The position numbers were made by a program, and so were the translations under genes. The notes under the pieces are model-generated. The model had not been told where the DNA came from. It saw nothing but the letters and a program-made list of their open reading frames with translations, and did not search any database. 42,765 nt of DNA from Candidatus Methylobacter titanis (lineage in GTDB: Bacteria > Pseudomonadota > Gammaproteobacteria > Methylococcales > Methylomonadaceae), in NCBI GenBank assembly GCA_029946125.1, contig JAQSDX010000030.1, positions 1 through 42,765 on the forward strand, in the 5' to 3' direction. Shown one piece after another: positions 8,409-17,262 of this stretch. The first letter of the stretch is position 1. Each line of letters starts with the position of its first letter.

Positions 8409-8430
8409 AGGGCGACCGACCGGTCGCCCT
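8409..8430. terminator. Hairpin between convergent nirJ and yebC
   Basis: A perfect inverted repeat, AGGGCGACC/GGTCGCCCT with a four-base loop, lies midway between the nirJ stop and the end of the oppositely oriented yebC-like gene. The following plus-strand sequence is T-rich (TTATTATTTAATTTT), so it probably ends the heme d1 operon and may serve both directions. Confidence 0.75.
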
Positions 8431-8474
8431 AGGGCTTATTATTTAATTTTCATTCCTAAAACAGAACACTGTCA

Positions 8475-9191
8475 TCAATACTCTGTATCATGATAAACAT
8501 TCTGCACATCATCCAGATCGCTCAACATATCTAAAAACTTTTCAAACAGCTCAACATCATCACCGCTAATCGGGGCAGCACTTTTTGGCAAAAACTGAAT
8601 CTCGTCCACCTCAAAATCAATCTCACCCAAAGCATCCAATAAAGCTTGCTTCGCTTTGAAGTAGTCGACTTGAGGTGTGAACACCGTAACCATGCCGTCA
8701 GCGCTTTCAATATCGGTAACGTCGACATCGGCTGAAAGTAATGCCTCAAGAACAGCGTCCTCGTCGGGATTTTTAAATGCCAGGATGGCGGTATGATCGA
8801 ACATGTGACTGACCGTACCTTGTGTGCCAATCTTACATTTTGTTTTGGTAAAACACTGACGCACATCGCCAAAAGTGCGGTTAGGATTATCGGTCAGACA
8901 GTCGATTATCACCATACAACCACCAGGGCCATAGCCTTCATAGCGTGCAGGCGCAAAATCTTCACCCGCGCCACCTTTAGCTTTATCGATGGCTTTCTCA
9001 ATAACATGGGTCGGAACCTGATCTTTCTTGGCACGCTCAATCAAACCCCGCAAGGCTAAATTCCCAGCAGGATCAACGCCTCCCGATTTAGCGCTTACAT
9101 AGATTTCCCGGCCATATTTGCTGTAAACCTTTGCCTTGGCATCGGACGTTTTGGCCATAGACACTTTACGGTTTTGATAGGCTCTACCCAT
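8475..9191 (-). CDS. YebC/PmpR family protein, YeeN type
   Basis: This 238-residue protein is of the YebC/PmpR/TACO1 family, which acts as a transcriptional regulator or as a translation activator at ribosomes stalled on proline-rich stretches. The N-terminus (MGRAYQN, then [16 protein letters not shown]) and [24 protein letters not shown] match the YeeN subgroup of Escherichia coli rather than YebC itself, which starts MAGHSKW. Other landmarks are [17 protein letters not shown] and the C-terminal [12 protein letters not shown]. It stands alone, converging on nirJ. Confidence 0.88.
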   Translation of the reverse strand: MGRAYQNRKVSMAKTSDAKAKVYSKYGREIYVSAKSGGVDPAGNLALRGLIERAKKDQVPTHVIEKAIDKAKGGAGEDFAPARYEGYGPGGCMVIIDCLTDNPNRTFGDVRQCFTKTKCKIGTQGTVSHMFDHTAILAFKNPDEDAVLEALLSADVDVTDIESADGMVTVFTPQVDYFKAKQALLDALGEIDFEVDEIQFLPKSAAPISGDDVELFEKFLDMLSDLDDVQNVYHDTEY

Positions 9192-9592
9192 TTTGCTGTT
9201 GCTCCAATGATGATAAAGCAGAAGATTTTACAGATTAAGTATTTGCAAGGGAAACTTATGAATTGGCTAACAAGGCTGGGCTAGTTAGGAATTCGCAGTC
9301 ATAGCGCATGGGTTCGTCTTGTACTGATTGTCCAATTCAATTACTTTTGTTAATTGATATTAACGCAAGCGTTGAACGGCAGTAGTCGGCCAATTGCAGC
9401 CGGACGGTTTTTATCAATCAACGTCAGCATCATGTGCGATTGCTGTCGTTCAGATATTGCCATTAGTAGGCAGCCAAGCACCCAAAATGGCTTTGAAGAA
9501 CACTTTTAATCGCAATCAAAAACCAATTTTCAGCGCCGAGAGAGAATTTAATAACTGTCATTTATAAACGTCAGGCATCCAATCTCGCAGCT
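9192..9592. other. Intergenic region with a REP-like palindrome
   Basis: There is no gene. An imperfect inverted repeat, TGAACGGCAG at 9373-9382 with CTGTCGTTCA at 9443-9452 (one mismatch), encloses a G/C-richer core. A related TGAACGGCA segment lies at 11854 on the other side of the RloAB-like module. The region also holds the promoter of yebC at its left end. Confidence 0.45.
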
Positions 9593-10267
9593 TTATCTCT
9601 TCGATGCCAGCAATGCGGCCAGCTCTGGATGGAGCTGCGACGGAAGCGTATTGGCGATAATAGCTTCCCATAGTCGATAGACACGACTAGTGTTGGTTTT
9701 TGGAATTACTCCGCCTTTGACTGTTTTATCCAAGTCTCTGGCCTGTAAGTATGCCACGGCGACAGTTTCAACCGGAAAATGCTCACGTTTTAAGCTTGTC
9801 TTGTTATATTCCCCAAGCCGGCCTCGCAAGCATTTCTCTACTGCTTTTGCGTTGTCTAGTTCCGTCACTGAATCTTTGTCTGCGTGGTGGAGCAACAGCC
9901 AAAGCTCAAAACAAGGTTTGCTTAAAGCGACGGATATCCCTTTTTCTTTGGCTTCTTTAATGATCCGCCTGAATTCTTTAACATGAGAGCCGTTGACATA
10001 ATGGTCGGTATCTAACAGCATCCATCGTTCGTCTTCTTCTTTATGGTCGATAGCCTCCAATCGTTGTAGAACATCAATGGCGTGGCATCTGTTCTCATCT
10101 AAGGGGGTTTCAACCACATGTACTTGCACCCTTGAGAGCCGGAAAAAATTGAAATACTGTTTCGGCGCATAGGAGTCATCGCTGGCGACAATAAACAGCC
10201 TGTCGTCGCGCAGACTGCTGGTATCTCTGTTTAGCGGCCTAGGTTTGATGTTTTTGATTAAACTCAT
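9593..10267 (-). CDS. RloB-like effector of an ATPase-effector defence pair
   Basis: This 224-residue protein is of the RloB family, whose members have a Toprim-like core and are encoded beside RloA-type ATPases (for example AbiLii with AbiLi). Family blocks seen are WMLLDTDHY at 82-90, with the acidic pair Asp86/Asp88, and SKPCFELWLLLHH at 116-128. The N-terminal strand, which in many members reads as an EG...TEP..YF motif, is here ASDDSYAPKQYF near 28-39. The usual Glu is therefore replaced by Ser/Asp, which may define a subfamily. The start overlaps the ATPase stop by four bases (ATGA), so the two are translationally coupled. Nuclease activity is inferred from the family, not shown. Confidence 0.75.
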   Translation of the reverse strand: MSLIKNIKPRPLNRDTSSLRDDRLFIVASDDSYAPKQYFNFFRLSRVQVHVVETPLDENRCHAIDVLQRLEAIDHKEEDERWMLLDTDHYVNGSHVKEFRRIIKEAKEKGISVALSKPCFELWLLLHHADKDSVTELDNAKAVEKCLRGRLGEYNKTSLKREHFPVETVAVAYLQARDLDKTVKGGVIPKTNTSRVYRLWEAIIANTLPSQLHPELAALLASKR

Positions 10268-11637
10268 TGAGGCAAATCTTCATTTTCCAGCAATGCGTTT
10301 AAATCGCCCAAAAATGGAATGGCGCCATATCGACCTTGCAGGTAACGCTTACGAATGTCTTGATCTGTCCGAACAGCGAAGTCAGCCAAGGAATAGAGAT
10401 GGCTGGATCCGGCTTGGTCTTTTTCCGCAAACCATATTTCATCGCGGCGCAGCAGATCCAAATCCAGCAAATTCGATTCATGCGTGGTAATGATAATTTG
10501 GTGCCTACCGCCTTGACATGATTTTAAGAAAAATTCTAAAAATTGCCTTGCCAGAATGGGGTGCATACTGCGGTCAATTTCATCGATAAAAAATACCGCG
10601 TTGCCTGTTTGTAGGTAATGCAGCGCAGGTAGAAGATTTAATAGACGGCGGGTGCCGTCAGATTCCTCGCTTAAATCCAATGGAATTACCTTGCCCGGTT
10701 GAGGCTCATGCGCGGCTTGAATACTTATTCGATAAAAATGGTTTTCCTCGCTACGCTCGATCAAAAACTCATTGCCTTGCTCAAGGCGAATGACGGCGAT
10801 ACCGTCCTTATCTTCAGCTATATCTTCCAATAACTTGGAAATGAATTTATTTGGCAGCAGGTTACGCAACTCTTCTTCGCTGATTTCGGTTTTTTGCGGT
10901 TGTAGATGACTAACGCCGGTAGAAGCTGAGCTAAGAAAATCTCCGGCAAATTTTAAGAACTCTGAATTACTTGCTAATAAGTGTCCAAGTGAACTGAAAG
11001 AGGCATCCGGCCCGATGAATGCCAAATTGTTATCGAACCAGTTAATGACATTCGTTAACTCGATGTCATAATCTGAGCTATCCAATGTTGCCTGAATGGT
11101 TGCCAAGAACGATTGATTTTGCGGTCCGCCGACTTTAATCAGCGCACCTAGTTTGCCCTTTTTAAATTTAGCCTTGCCGGATTCAACATGTACGTTGCCT
11201 TGCTCATCAGTTATTCGTTCATACAGAGTTTTTTGTTTTGAGCCGACTACTTCGCACAACCATTCTTCAATAATTCTATGGTCATCGACTTTAATTCCGT
11301 ACCGGTACAGTTTACTGTCAGCAATAAATTGAAGATCGAATACGGAAGGCTCGTCCGATTCTGCGCCAAAGAGAAATTTTTCACGTTCCATGCCGCTGTT
11401 TTTTTTCCTCGGCTTGAGAACGATGGATTGCAGATAGCGTAGTGCTTTAAAAAGGTTGGATTTCCCTGCACCGTTTGCGCCATATAGAACGGCTGTTTTA
11501 AGTACTTTTTCTTTGGTACCTGGAATAGAACATGCGTGATCTTCGTGACTGCTGCTAAGGCGATTGCTGGCAACCATAGATAAGGTCTGTTCCGAGGAAA
11601 AAGAACGGAAATTGGAGACAGAAAACGAGATAATCAT
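10264..11637 (-). CDS. RloA-like AAA/ABC-type ATPase, defence module
   Basis: This 457-residue ATPase is of the SMC/ABC-like AAA class found in RloA, AbiLi and OLD-type defence systems. It begins IISFSVSNFRSF, the standard start of such proteins. Walker A, GANGAGKS, is at 53-60; Walker B, AVFFIDEID, has its catalytic Glu at 353; a switch histidine sits at about 386 in TTHESNLL. The middle 200 residues form the variable insert. Together with the overlapping RloB-like gene it is likely an abortive-infection or phage-sensing toxin-regulator pair. PARIS also pairs an ATPase with a Toprim protein, but its effector is a DUF4435 protein, which this is not. Confidence 0.8.
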   Translation of the reverse strand: MIISFSVSNFRSFSSEQTLSMVASNRLSSSHEDHACSIPGTKEKVLKTAVLYGANGAGKSNLFKALRYLQSIVLKPRKKNSGMEREKFLFGAESDEPSVFDLQFIADSKLYRYGIKVDDHRIIEEWLCEVVGSKQKTLYERITDEQGNVHVESGKAKFKKGKLGALIKVGGPQNQSFLATIQATLDSSDYDIELTNVINWFDNNLAFIGPDASFSSLGHLLASNSEFLKFAGDFLSSASTGVSHLQPQKTEISEEELRNLLPNKFISKLLEDIAEDKDGIAVIRLEQGNEFLIERSEENHFYRISIQAAHEPQPGKVIPLDLSEESDGTRRLLNLLPALHYLQTGNAVFFIDEIDRSMHPILARQFLEFFLKSCQGGRHQIIITTHESNLLDLDLLRRDEIWFAEKDQAGSSHLYSLADFAVRTDQDIRKRYLQGRYGAIPFLGDLNALLENEDLPQ

Positions 11638-12150
11638 ATGTGTATTTGTGATTTTTTCACAGGTTTCATGTTTTTATATTAAAATATAAAATAACAATAG
11701 CATAAGAAGTGTGACTTTTCCACATTATTGATGCGCGTTTATACTGTTAGGGTTGGAGGGCACATTGGCTTATCCGCCATACCGGATGATATGCGGCTTC
11801 TTTTTATCTTGCGACCGTCCGCTGCCTGGCAACAACTTAACAATCAATAAAACACTTTGAACGGCAACTTAGGGTCGACTGCAGCCGTAGTACATGGAAA
11901 AGCAAAAAATAGCGGCAAGGCATAATATGTAGCGTTTTCGTCCTACGCGGATTGAATATCGTAGATAAGTAAAAGAAGCAGCTGCGCTAACATCAATTTC
12001 CAGTACGGCTGGGGCGATTTGACTAAATATCGCCGCCTATATCTGCGCCAAATATCTCGCCGCATTACAGAATTCATTCGCACAGTGCGGATAAATCCGC
12101 AGCTGCACCGTAAAAAACTTGAGCCAACACCGGAGAACAGGACTGAACCG
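11638..12150. other. Intergenic region behind the DUF748 gene
   Basis: I see no convincing gene. The first 80 bases are AT-rich and must contain the promoter of the ATPase gene. A TGAACGGCA...CTGCAGCC stretch at about 11854-11886 resembles the repeat at 9373-9402. The remainder looks like degenerate non-coding sequence. Confidence 0.4.
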
Positions 12151-15100
12151 TTAATCTGCCTTTATAGACAACATACTCACTATCCCATCATTTTCCCTTT
12201 TCGGGTCAATCACCGTATTCAGTATAAATACCCGTTCATTGGCTATGCCGCCTTGTTGCACGATATAACTGGCAATCGCTCGCGCCCTTTCTGCGGCCAG
12301 GCCTTCCAGTCGCTGCGGTTCCGGCTTAATAATGGCCGATAGCTTCTGCTTAGCGACCGCATAAAACTCGTCTGTTGTCGTATCGGCCTGACTACCGATC
12401 AGGCGTGACCTGCCCAGCAACGGTTTTTCCACCATCAGCGGAAACTTTTCAATAAATAGCTGCTCCATCAAGCGCCGGTAATCCTGGTCTGAAATCACCA
12501 CATGTTCTGCGCGTATTTTTCTGCCGCCCTGTTTATTCATTTCGGCGGCTTTGATTCTTTTAAGCTGATCGTATAAAGCATCGTCGCTGACCGCAGGCCA
12601 ATCCTGCTTCTGGAAAGCAGCGCCTTTAATTTCCAGCTTTAAAACCGGACGTGCTGTTAACGCTTTGGCCAAGGCATCCAGCTTGCTGATTTCAGACTTA
12701 TTTAATGTCGCCTCGCCCGCCGTAAAACTGATCGTACTTAAATCTGCTTCACTGCCTATCAGTGAAGCTAGCGCACGGAAAGGCGAGGTGATCACCTTGC
12801 TGATCGAGTTCATCAACGCATCAACAATGATATGACTAATGCTGAACTGGGGGTCTTCCAGACTACCGGAAATGGGTACGTCAATTTTTATCTTGCCATC
12901 GGAATCCTTCATTAAAGCCACCGCCAGTTCCAGCGGCAATGATACCGCATTGGGATTTTCGACTTTCTCGCCCAGTTCGAACTGATCTATCAAGATACTA
13001 TTGGATGCAGTGAGTACCTTGTTCTCCACTTTGTAGTTAAGCCCCAGCGATATTTTGCCTTTTTCAACTTTATAACCGGCAAATTGCACCATATAAGGTG
13101 AAATCAACGGCATCGGCATGCCGATGAAATTGACAGTAACATTGTAATCGCCCAGATAAGGACTGATTTCGCCCTTAATATCGACGGGTGACAAATCATA
13201 GGTGTTACCTTTTAAATCAACCTTGATGATTGATTTTTGTTCTGAGGATATGCCGCTGGCACCGCCGTTCAGACTTTTGATGGGCGCGGCGAACGGCAAG
13301 ATCAGGGAAAAATCGGCAAAATCGGATGAGCCGTCAATGATTTGTATCTTGCCCAGTTTGAATTTAGGTTTCTGCGCTTCAGTCTCTTTATTTTTAGCGA
13401 CTTTAACAGCGACTTTCGGCTTGCTTTTATCGGCAATCATAATGTCGCCAAAATTGACGGTCTTGTCTTTTTTGATGATAACTCTGGCATAAGGTTTATT
13501 AAGCACCAGTGTTTCAGCACTGTATCGATTTGCCGGAAAATCAACATCGATGCCGTTAAGCGCTAAATTTTCCCATTTTACAAAATCCTTGTTCTTTAAC
13601 TGATCGCGGGTTAATAACCGGGCGATTTGGCTATTGCCGGTAAATTTAACCGCCAGTTTATCCTCTGCTGAATTAGCAACCAAGACCTTGCCGTCAAGAG
13701 CCAGCGTCCCGTCGATGACATCCAGTCGCGCATATTTATCGACATAAGCCTGGAACTTTTCCAGCCCAATACCGTTGACAGCAACGGCTATTTGCGCGGT
13801 TAAAGGTTCGATAACGGTGTTGCCGTCCAGTTTTATCGAACCGGTTTCGTTAAGCCTGAGACTCAGTTGAAAAGGCAGGCTTGCACCGGCTTTATTGCTG
13901 AAATTATCGAGCTTGAAATCGATAGGCTTGGCGGTCATGGTGACCGGCTTTTTTAAAGTCTGGTCTTCAAAAGTAAGCCCGAAATTATTCAAGGCAATAT
14001 CATTGATTTTAATATCCCACGGTGTTTGTTCGGACTCAATGACGGTAGTTTCGGCAGCTTTATCACTGACGGGCAATAAAGTTTGATAATTAATCACACC
14101 ATCGGCATTGAGCCATGCCTTAAAATCGGCATCCTTGGCCAAAACCGATTCAATCGCTAACGCCTGTTTTTCAAGATTAAGATGAATGCCGGATACGGCA
14201 ACCTGGGGAATGTTAAACAGGGTTTGTGGCTGCGCATCCACTGAAACCTGAGCATCAGCGGCGGCCTTTAACCGTGCGTTAAAACGGGTATTTTTGGCTA
14301 AAACCGATTCGATCGCCAGTATCTGTTTTTCAAGGTTAAAATCAATACCGGATACGGCAATCTGGGGAATACCAAGCCGCGTTTGTTGCTGTGCATTTTC
14401 TGAAATCTGCATATCGCGCAATTCAAACTTGCCCTGCGTAAGATTAAGATTAAATTTACCCTTGATATAATCGGTCTTGTAATCGGCCTCGAACAGTTCA
14501 TAACCCTGTAAATCCAATTGCACAAGCTCTTGCAAGGCCAGCGCCCGGATTCTCGGCAGCTGCATGTTATCCAATTTGATATGCCCGGATGAAGACAGTG
14601 GACTAAAACTAACCGAGCCTTGCCAATCCAGCTTGCCGCCTGACTTTATAGTCAGGGATAAACCCAAGCCGGCCGGTTTATCCGGCTGAGTGCTAAAGTT
14701 TTCAATATCGAGTTTGATCGGATAAACCGTCTCCTTTATGGGACTTTTAAGCTGCGCATCTTCCCAGTCCAGCTTTCCTTCGACTATCGACAACTTGACG
14801 ATATTTACCGGAAAAACCTTAGCGTTCTGCTGTTGGCTTTCGTTGTTATCCTTGAGCAGATCTTTAAAATTGAACGCGCCATTTTTATCTTTGGCGATAC
14901 GAACATCCGGCTTGCTCAGCAACATTTCATCAATAACCAAAGCCTGCTGCTTAAGGGATTGCCGCGCATTGATCTTGACAAAAAAATCATCAAAGCCGAC
15001 AAAAAGCTGACCGTTCGGTTCTTGCAGCTCAAATCCATGCAGGCTTAATTGTAACGAAAAGGGATCGAACTGAACCGTTGCAACCGAGGCTTGCCTGCCG

Positions 15101-15243
15101 GTTTCCTGCTGAATGAATGTCGGCAGTTTCGACTTAAGCAGCATCGGCAAACCATAGAAACCCAACCCGGCATAGATAGCCGCAAGACTGGCTATGATGA
15201 AAATAGCTATTTTTACTTTTGATGCTATATGTCGAATTTGCAT
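12151..15243 (-). CDS. DUF748 (AsmA-like) envelope protein
   Basis: This large 1030-residue protein has one N-terminal membrane helix (about residues 10-33, IAIFIIASLAAIYAGLGFYG) followed by a long periplasmic region rich in beta strands. DUF748 proteins resemble AsmA and bridge-like lipid-transfer proteins; their exact job is unknown, so an envelope role is inference. The C-terminal part (ARAIASYIVQQGGIANERVF) looks like an OmpA-type peptidoglycan-associated segment. A 53-residue unit is duplicated in tandem, with IPQIAVSGIDFNLEKQ and IPQVAVSGIHLNLEKQ 53 residues apart. The gene stands alone; its promoter lies in the short gap to the amtB terminator. Confidence 0.85.
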   Translation of the reverse strand: MQIRHIASKVKIAIFIIASLAAIYAGLGFYGLPMLLKSKLPTFIQQETGRQASVATVQFDPFSLQLSLHGFELQEPNGQLFVGFDDFFVKINARQSLKQQALVIDEMLLSKPDVRIAKDKNGAFNFKDLLKDNNESQQQNAKVFPVNIVKLSIVEGKLDWEDAQLKSPIKETVYPIKLDIENFSTQPDKPAGLGLSLTIKSGGKLDWQGSVSFSPLSSSGHIKLDNMQLPRIRALALQELVQLDLQGYELFEADYKTDYIKGKFNLNLTQGKFELRDMQISENAQQQTRLGIPQIAVSGIDFNLEKQILAIESVLAKNTRFNARLKAAADAQVSVDAQPQTLFNIPQVAVSGIHLNLEKQALAIESVLAKDADFKAWLNADGVINYQTLLPVSDKAAETTVIESEQTPWDIKINDIALNNFGLTFEDQTLKKPVTMTAKPIDFKLDNFSNKAGASLPFQLSLRLNETGSIKLDGNTVIEPLTAQIAVAVNGIGLEKFQAYVDKYARLDVIDGTLALDGKVLVANSAEDKLAVKFTGNSQIARLLTRDQLKNKDFVKWENLALNGIDVDFPANRYSAETLVLNKPYARVIIKKDKTVNFGDIMIADKSKPKVAVKVAKNKETEAQKPKFKLGKIQIIDGSSDFADFSLILPFAAPIKSLNGGASGISSEQKSIIKVDLKGNTYDLSPVDIKGEISPYLGDYNVTVNFIGMPMPLISPYMVQFAGYKVEKGKISLGLNYKVENKVLTASNSILIDQFELGEKVENPNAVSLPLELAVALMKDSDGKIKIDVPISGSLEDPQFSISHIIVDALMNSISKVITSPFRALASLIGSEADLSTISFTAGEATLNKSEISKLDALAKALTARPVLKLEIKGAAFQKQDWPAVSDDALYDQLKRIKAAEMNKQGGRKIRAEHVVISDQDYRRLMEQLFIEKFPLMVEKPLLGRSRLIGSQADTTTDEFYAVAKQKLSAIIKPEPQRLEGLAAERARAIASYIVQQGGIANERVFILNTVIDPKRENDGIVSMLSIKAD
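14119..14436 (-). repeat. 159-base tandem duplication inside the DUF748 gene
   Basis: The segments GCCAAAACCGATTCAATCGC at 14138 and GCTAAAACCGATTCGATCGC at 14297 start two copies exactly 159 bases apart, which keeps the frame (53 residues). They remain clearly alike at DNA level over at least 80 bases, so the duplication is fairly recent. The outer limits given are approximate. Confidence 0.75.
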
Positions 15244-15290
15244 AAAATCCAGTAACCTAATCTGCTTTAATGACTGCCATTATAAACACA

Positions 15291-15325
15291 AAAGGCGGCT
15301 CTCAAGTTACTGAGGAGCCGCCTTT
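15291..15325 (-). terminator. Terminator after the first amtB
   Basis: An 11-base perfect stem, AAAGGCGGCTC/GAGCCGCCTTT, with a 13-base loop is followed on the minus strand by TTGTGTTTATAA. It sits 29 bases beyond the amtB stop and is placed to end the minus-strand glnK-amtB transcript. Confidence 0.8.
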
Positions 15326-15353
15326 TGTGGCTGAACGATACTATCGATCCAAG

Positions 15354-16649
15354 CTACAAATCGAGATAACCGGTCTCTTCATGCAGAGCGTTATCCAGTC
15401 CCTGCACTTCTTCATCGGACGTCACCCGCAAGCCGATCAATTTGTCTAAAGCTTTCAAAATCAGATAACTGAATAACGCACTCCAAGCCGCCGTCACCAC
15501 AATCGCCAACGCCTGAACGCCGACCTGATCCATAATGGAAACGCCCTCAGCCAAACCAAGTCCGCCCAAGCTGCTGGCCGCAAAAACGCCGGTCAATAAT
15601 GAGCCGGTCACACCGCCTACGCCATGAACGGAAAACACGTCCAGGGAATCATCGATTTTCAGGGTCCGCTTTATATATTGGGTCGCATAAAAACACACGC
15701 AACCGGCGGTAATGCCAATCACCAAAGCACCCGCAGGACCGACAAAACCGGATGCCGGTGTGATGGTACCCAAACCTGCGACCATGCCGGTCACAATACC
15801 CAACACGCTGGGTTTGCTAAAGTGCTTCCATTCTATAAACATCCAGCTTAAAGCCCCGGATGCCGCGCCGATATGGGTTACCAGCATCGCCATACCGGCA
15901 TGCCCATCTGCAGTCAAAGCACTGCCGGCATTAAACCCGAACCAACCTACCCACAACATGCCTGCACCGGTAACCACCATGGTCATGTTATGCGGCGGCA
16001 TAGCCGTGTTGGGAAAACCTTTCCTTTTGCCTAACACCAGCGCAGACACCAAAGCAGCAACACCGGCATTCACATGAATAACAATACCACCGGCAAAATC
16101 CATTGCACCCAAATCGGCCAACCAACCGCCGCCCCACATCCAGTGACAGATCGGCATATAAACCATGATCAACCATAAGCCGCTAAACCACAGCATCGCC
16201 GAAAATTTCATCCGCTCGGCAAAACCGCCGACGATCAACGCCGGAGTGATAATCGCAAAGGTCATCTGAAACATGAAGTAAACCGTTTCAGGAATATCAC
16301 CTATTAACGATTCAACGCCGATGTCAGGCAAAAACACTTTGGACGCACCGCCGATCAGCTTTTGCAACTCTCCGCCATCGGCAAAAATAAAACTGTAAAT
16401 CCCTGCCAGCCAAAGTATCGAAACCAGACAAGTAATCGCAAAGCACTGCATTAATACCGACAATACGTTTTTACTTCTAACCAATCCGGCATAAAATAAT
16501 GACAAACCTGGTATGGTCATAAACAAAACCAGAGCTGTCGATGTTAACACCCAGGCCGTATTGGCTTGGTTTAATTGATCCGCCAGAGCAAGACCGGGGA
16601 ACATCATGAGACCTAAAAACAGCCTTCTACTTATTATCTTCAACAACAT
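15354..16649 (-). CDS. amtB: Ammonium transporter AmtB (copy 1)
   Basis: This 431-residue inner-membrane ammonium channel has a cleavable N-terminal signal (FPGLALA) followed by eleven predicted membrane spans. The twin pore histidines are visible in GGIVIHVNAG and in DVFSVHGVGG, and the phenylalanine-gate regions are conserved. It conducts ammonia/ammonium under nitrogen limitation and is blocked by GlnK binding at the cytoplasmic side. It lies 15 bases after glnK copy 1 with a GGA-rich ribosome site, the conserved glnK-amtB operon order. It is shorter at the N-terminus than copy 2. Confidence 0.93.
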   Translation of the reverse strand: MLLKIISRRLFLGLMMFPGLALADQLNQANTAWVLTSTALVLFMTIPGLSLFYAGLVRSKNVLSVLMQCFAITCLVSILWLAGIYSFIFADGGELQKLIGGASKVFLPDIGVESLIGDIPETVYFMFQMTFAIITPALIVGGFAERMKFSAMLWFSGLWLIMVYMPICHWMWGGGWLADLGAMDFAGGIVIHVNAGVAALVSALVLGKRKGFPNTAMPPHNMTMVVTGAGMLWVGWFGFNAGSALTADGHAGMAMLVTHIGAASGALSWMFIEWKHFSKPSVLGIVTGMVAGLGTITPASGFVGPAGALVIGITAGCVCFYATQYIKRTLKIDDSLDVFSVHGVGGVTGSLLTGVFAASSLGGLGLAEGVSIMDQVGVQALAIVVTAAWSALFSYLILKALDKLIGLRVTSDEEVQGLDNALHEETGYLDL

Positions 16650-16664
16650 TCTTTTTCCTTGCGC

Positions 16665-17015
<351 letters not shown>

Positions 17016-17215
17016 TTAGCTAGCAAAAAGTGTTGGCAACATAGCGGCAATCATAGTGAATTATTAATCAACATACAATGAATAGGCTAAAGGGAAAAGA
17101 CGAAAGCACCCAACTTCAAATAACGTCACCTTTGGCCTTGCGCCTTTTCACCTGATTGCCTTTCTTCAAACGCAAAAACGGACGCACTGGGCGCCCGACT
17201 TAAAGACTTGCTTTT

Positions 17216-17245
17216 GCACATTGCCGCTATACAGCGGCAATGTGC
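17216..17245. terminator. Strong hairpin between the two glnK-amtB pairs
   Basis: A perfect 13-base stem, GCACATTGCCGCT/AGCGGCAATGTGC, with a four-base loop sits 17 bases beyond the end of amtB copy 2. No run of T follows on the minus strand, so it may attenuate rather than fully stop transcription, or act as a mRNA-stabilising stem. Confidence 0.6.
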
Positions 17246-17262
17246 TTATGCCGATAGAGAAA

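Noticed and set aside
12019-12342. 107-codon frame at the end of the DUF748 gene
   Set aside because: Half of it overlaps the DUF748 coding sequence in antisense and the rest lacks a ribosome site and protein-like composition.
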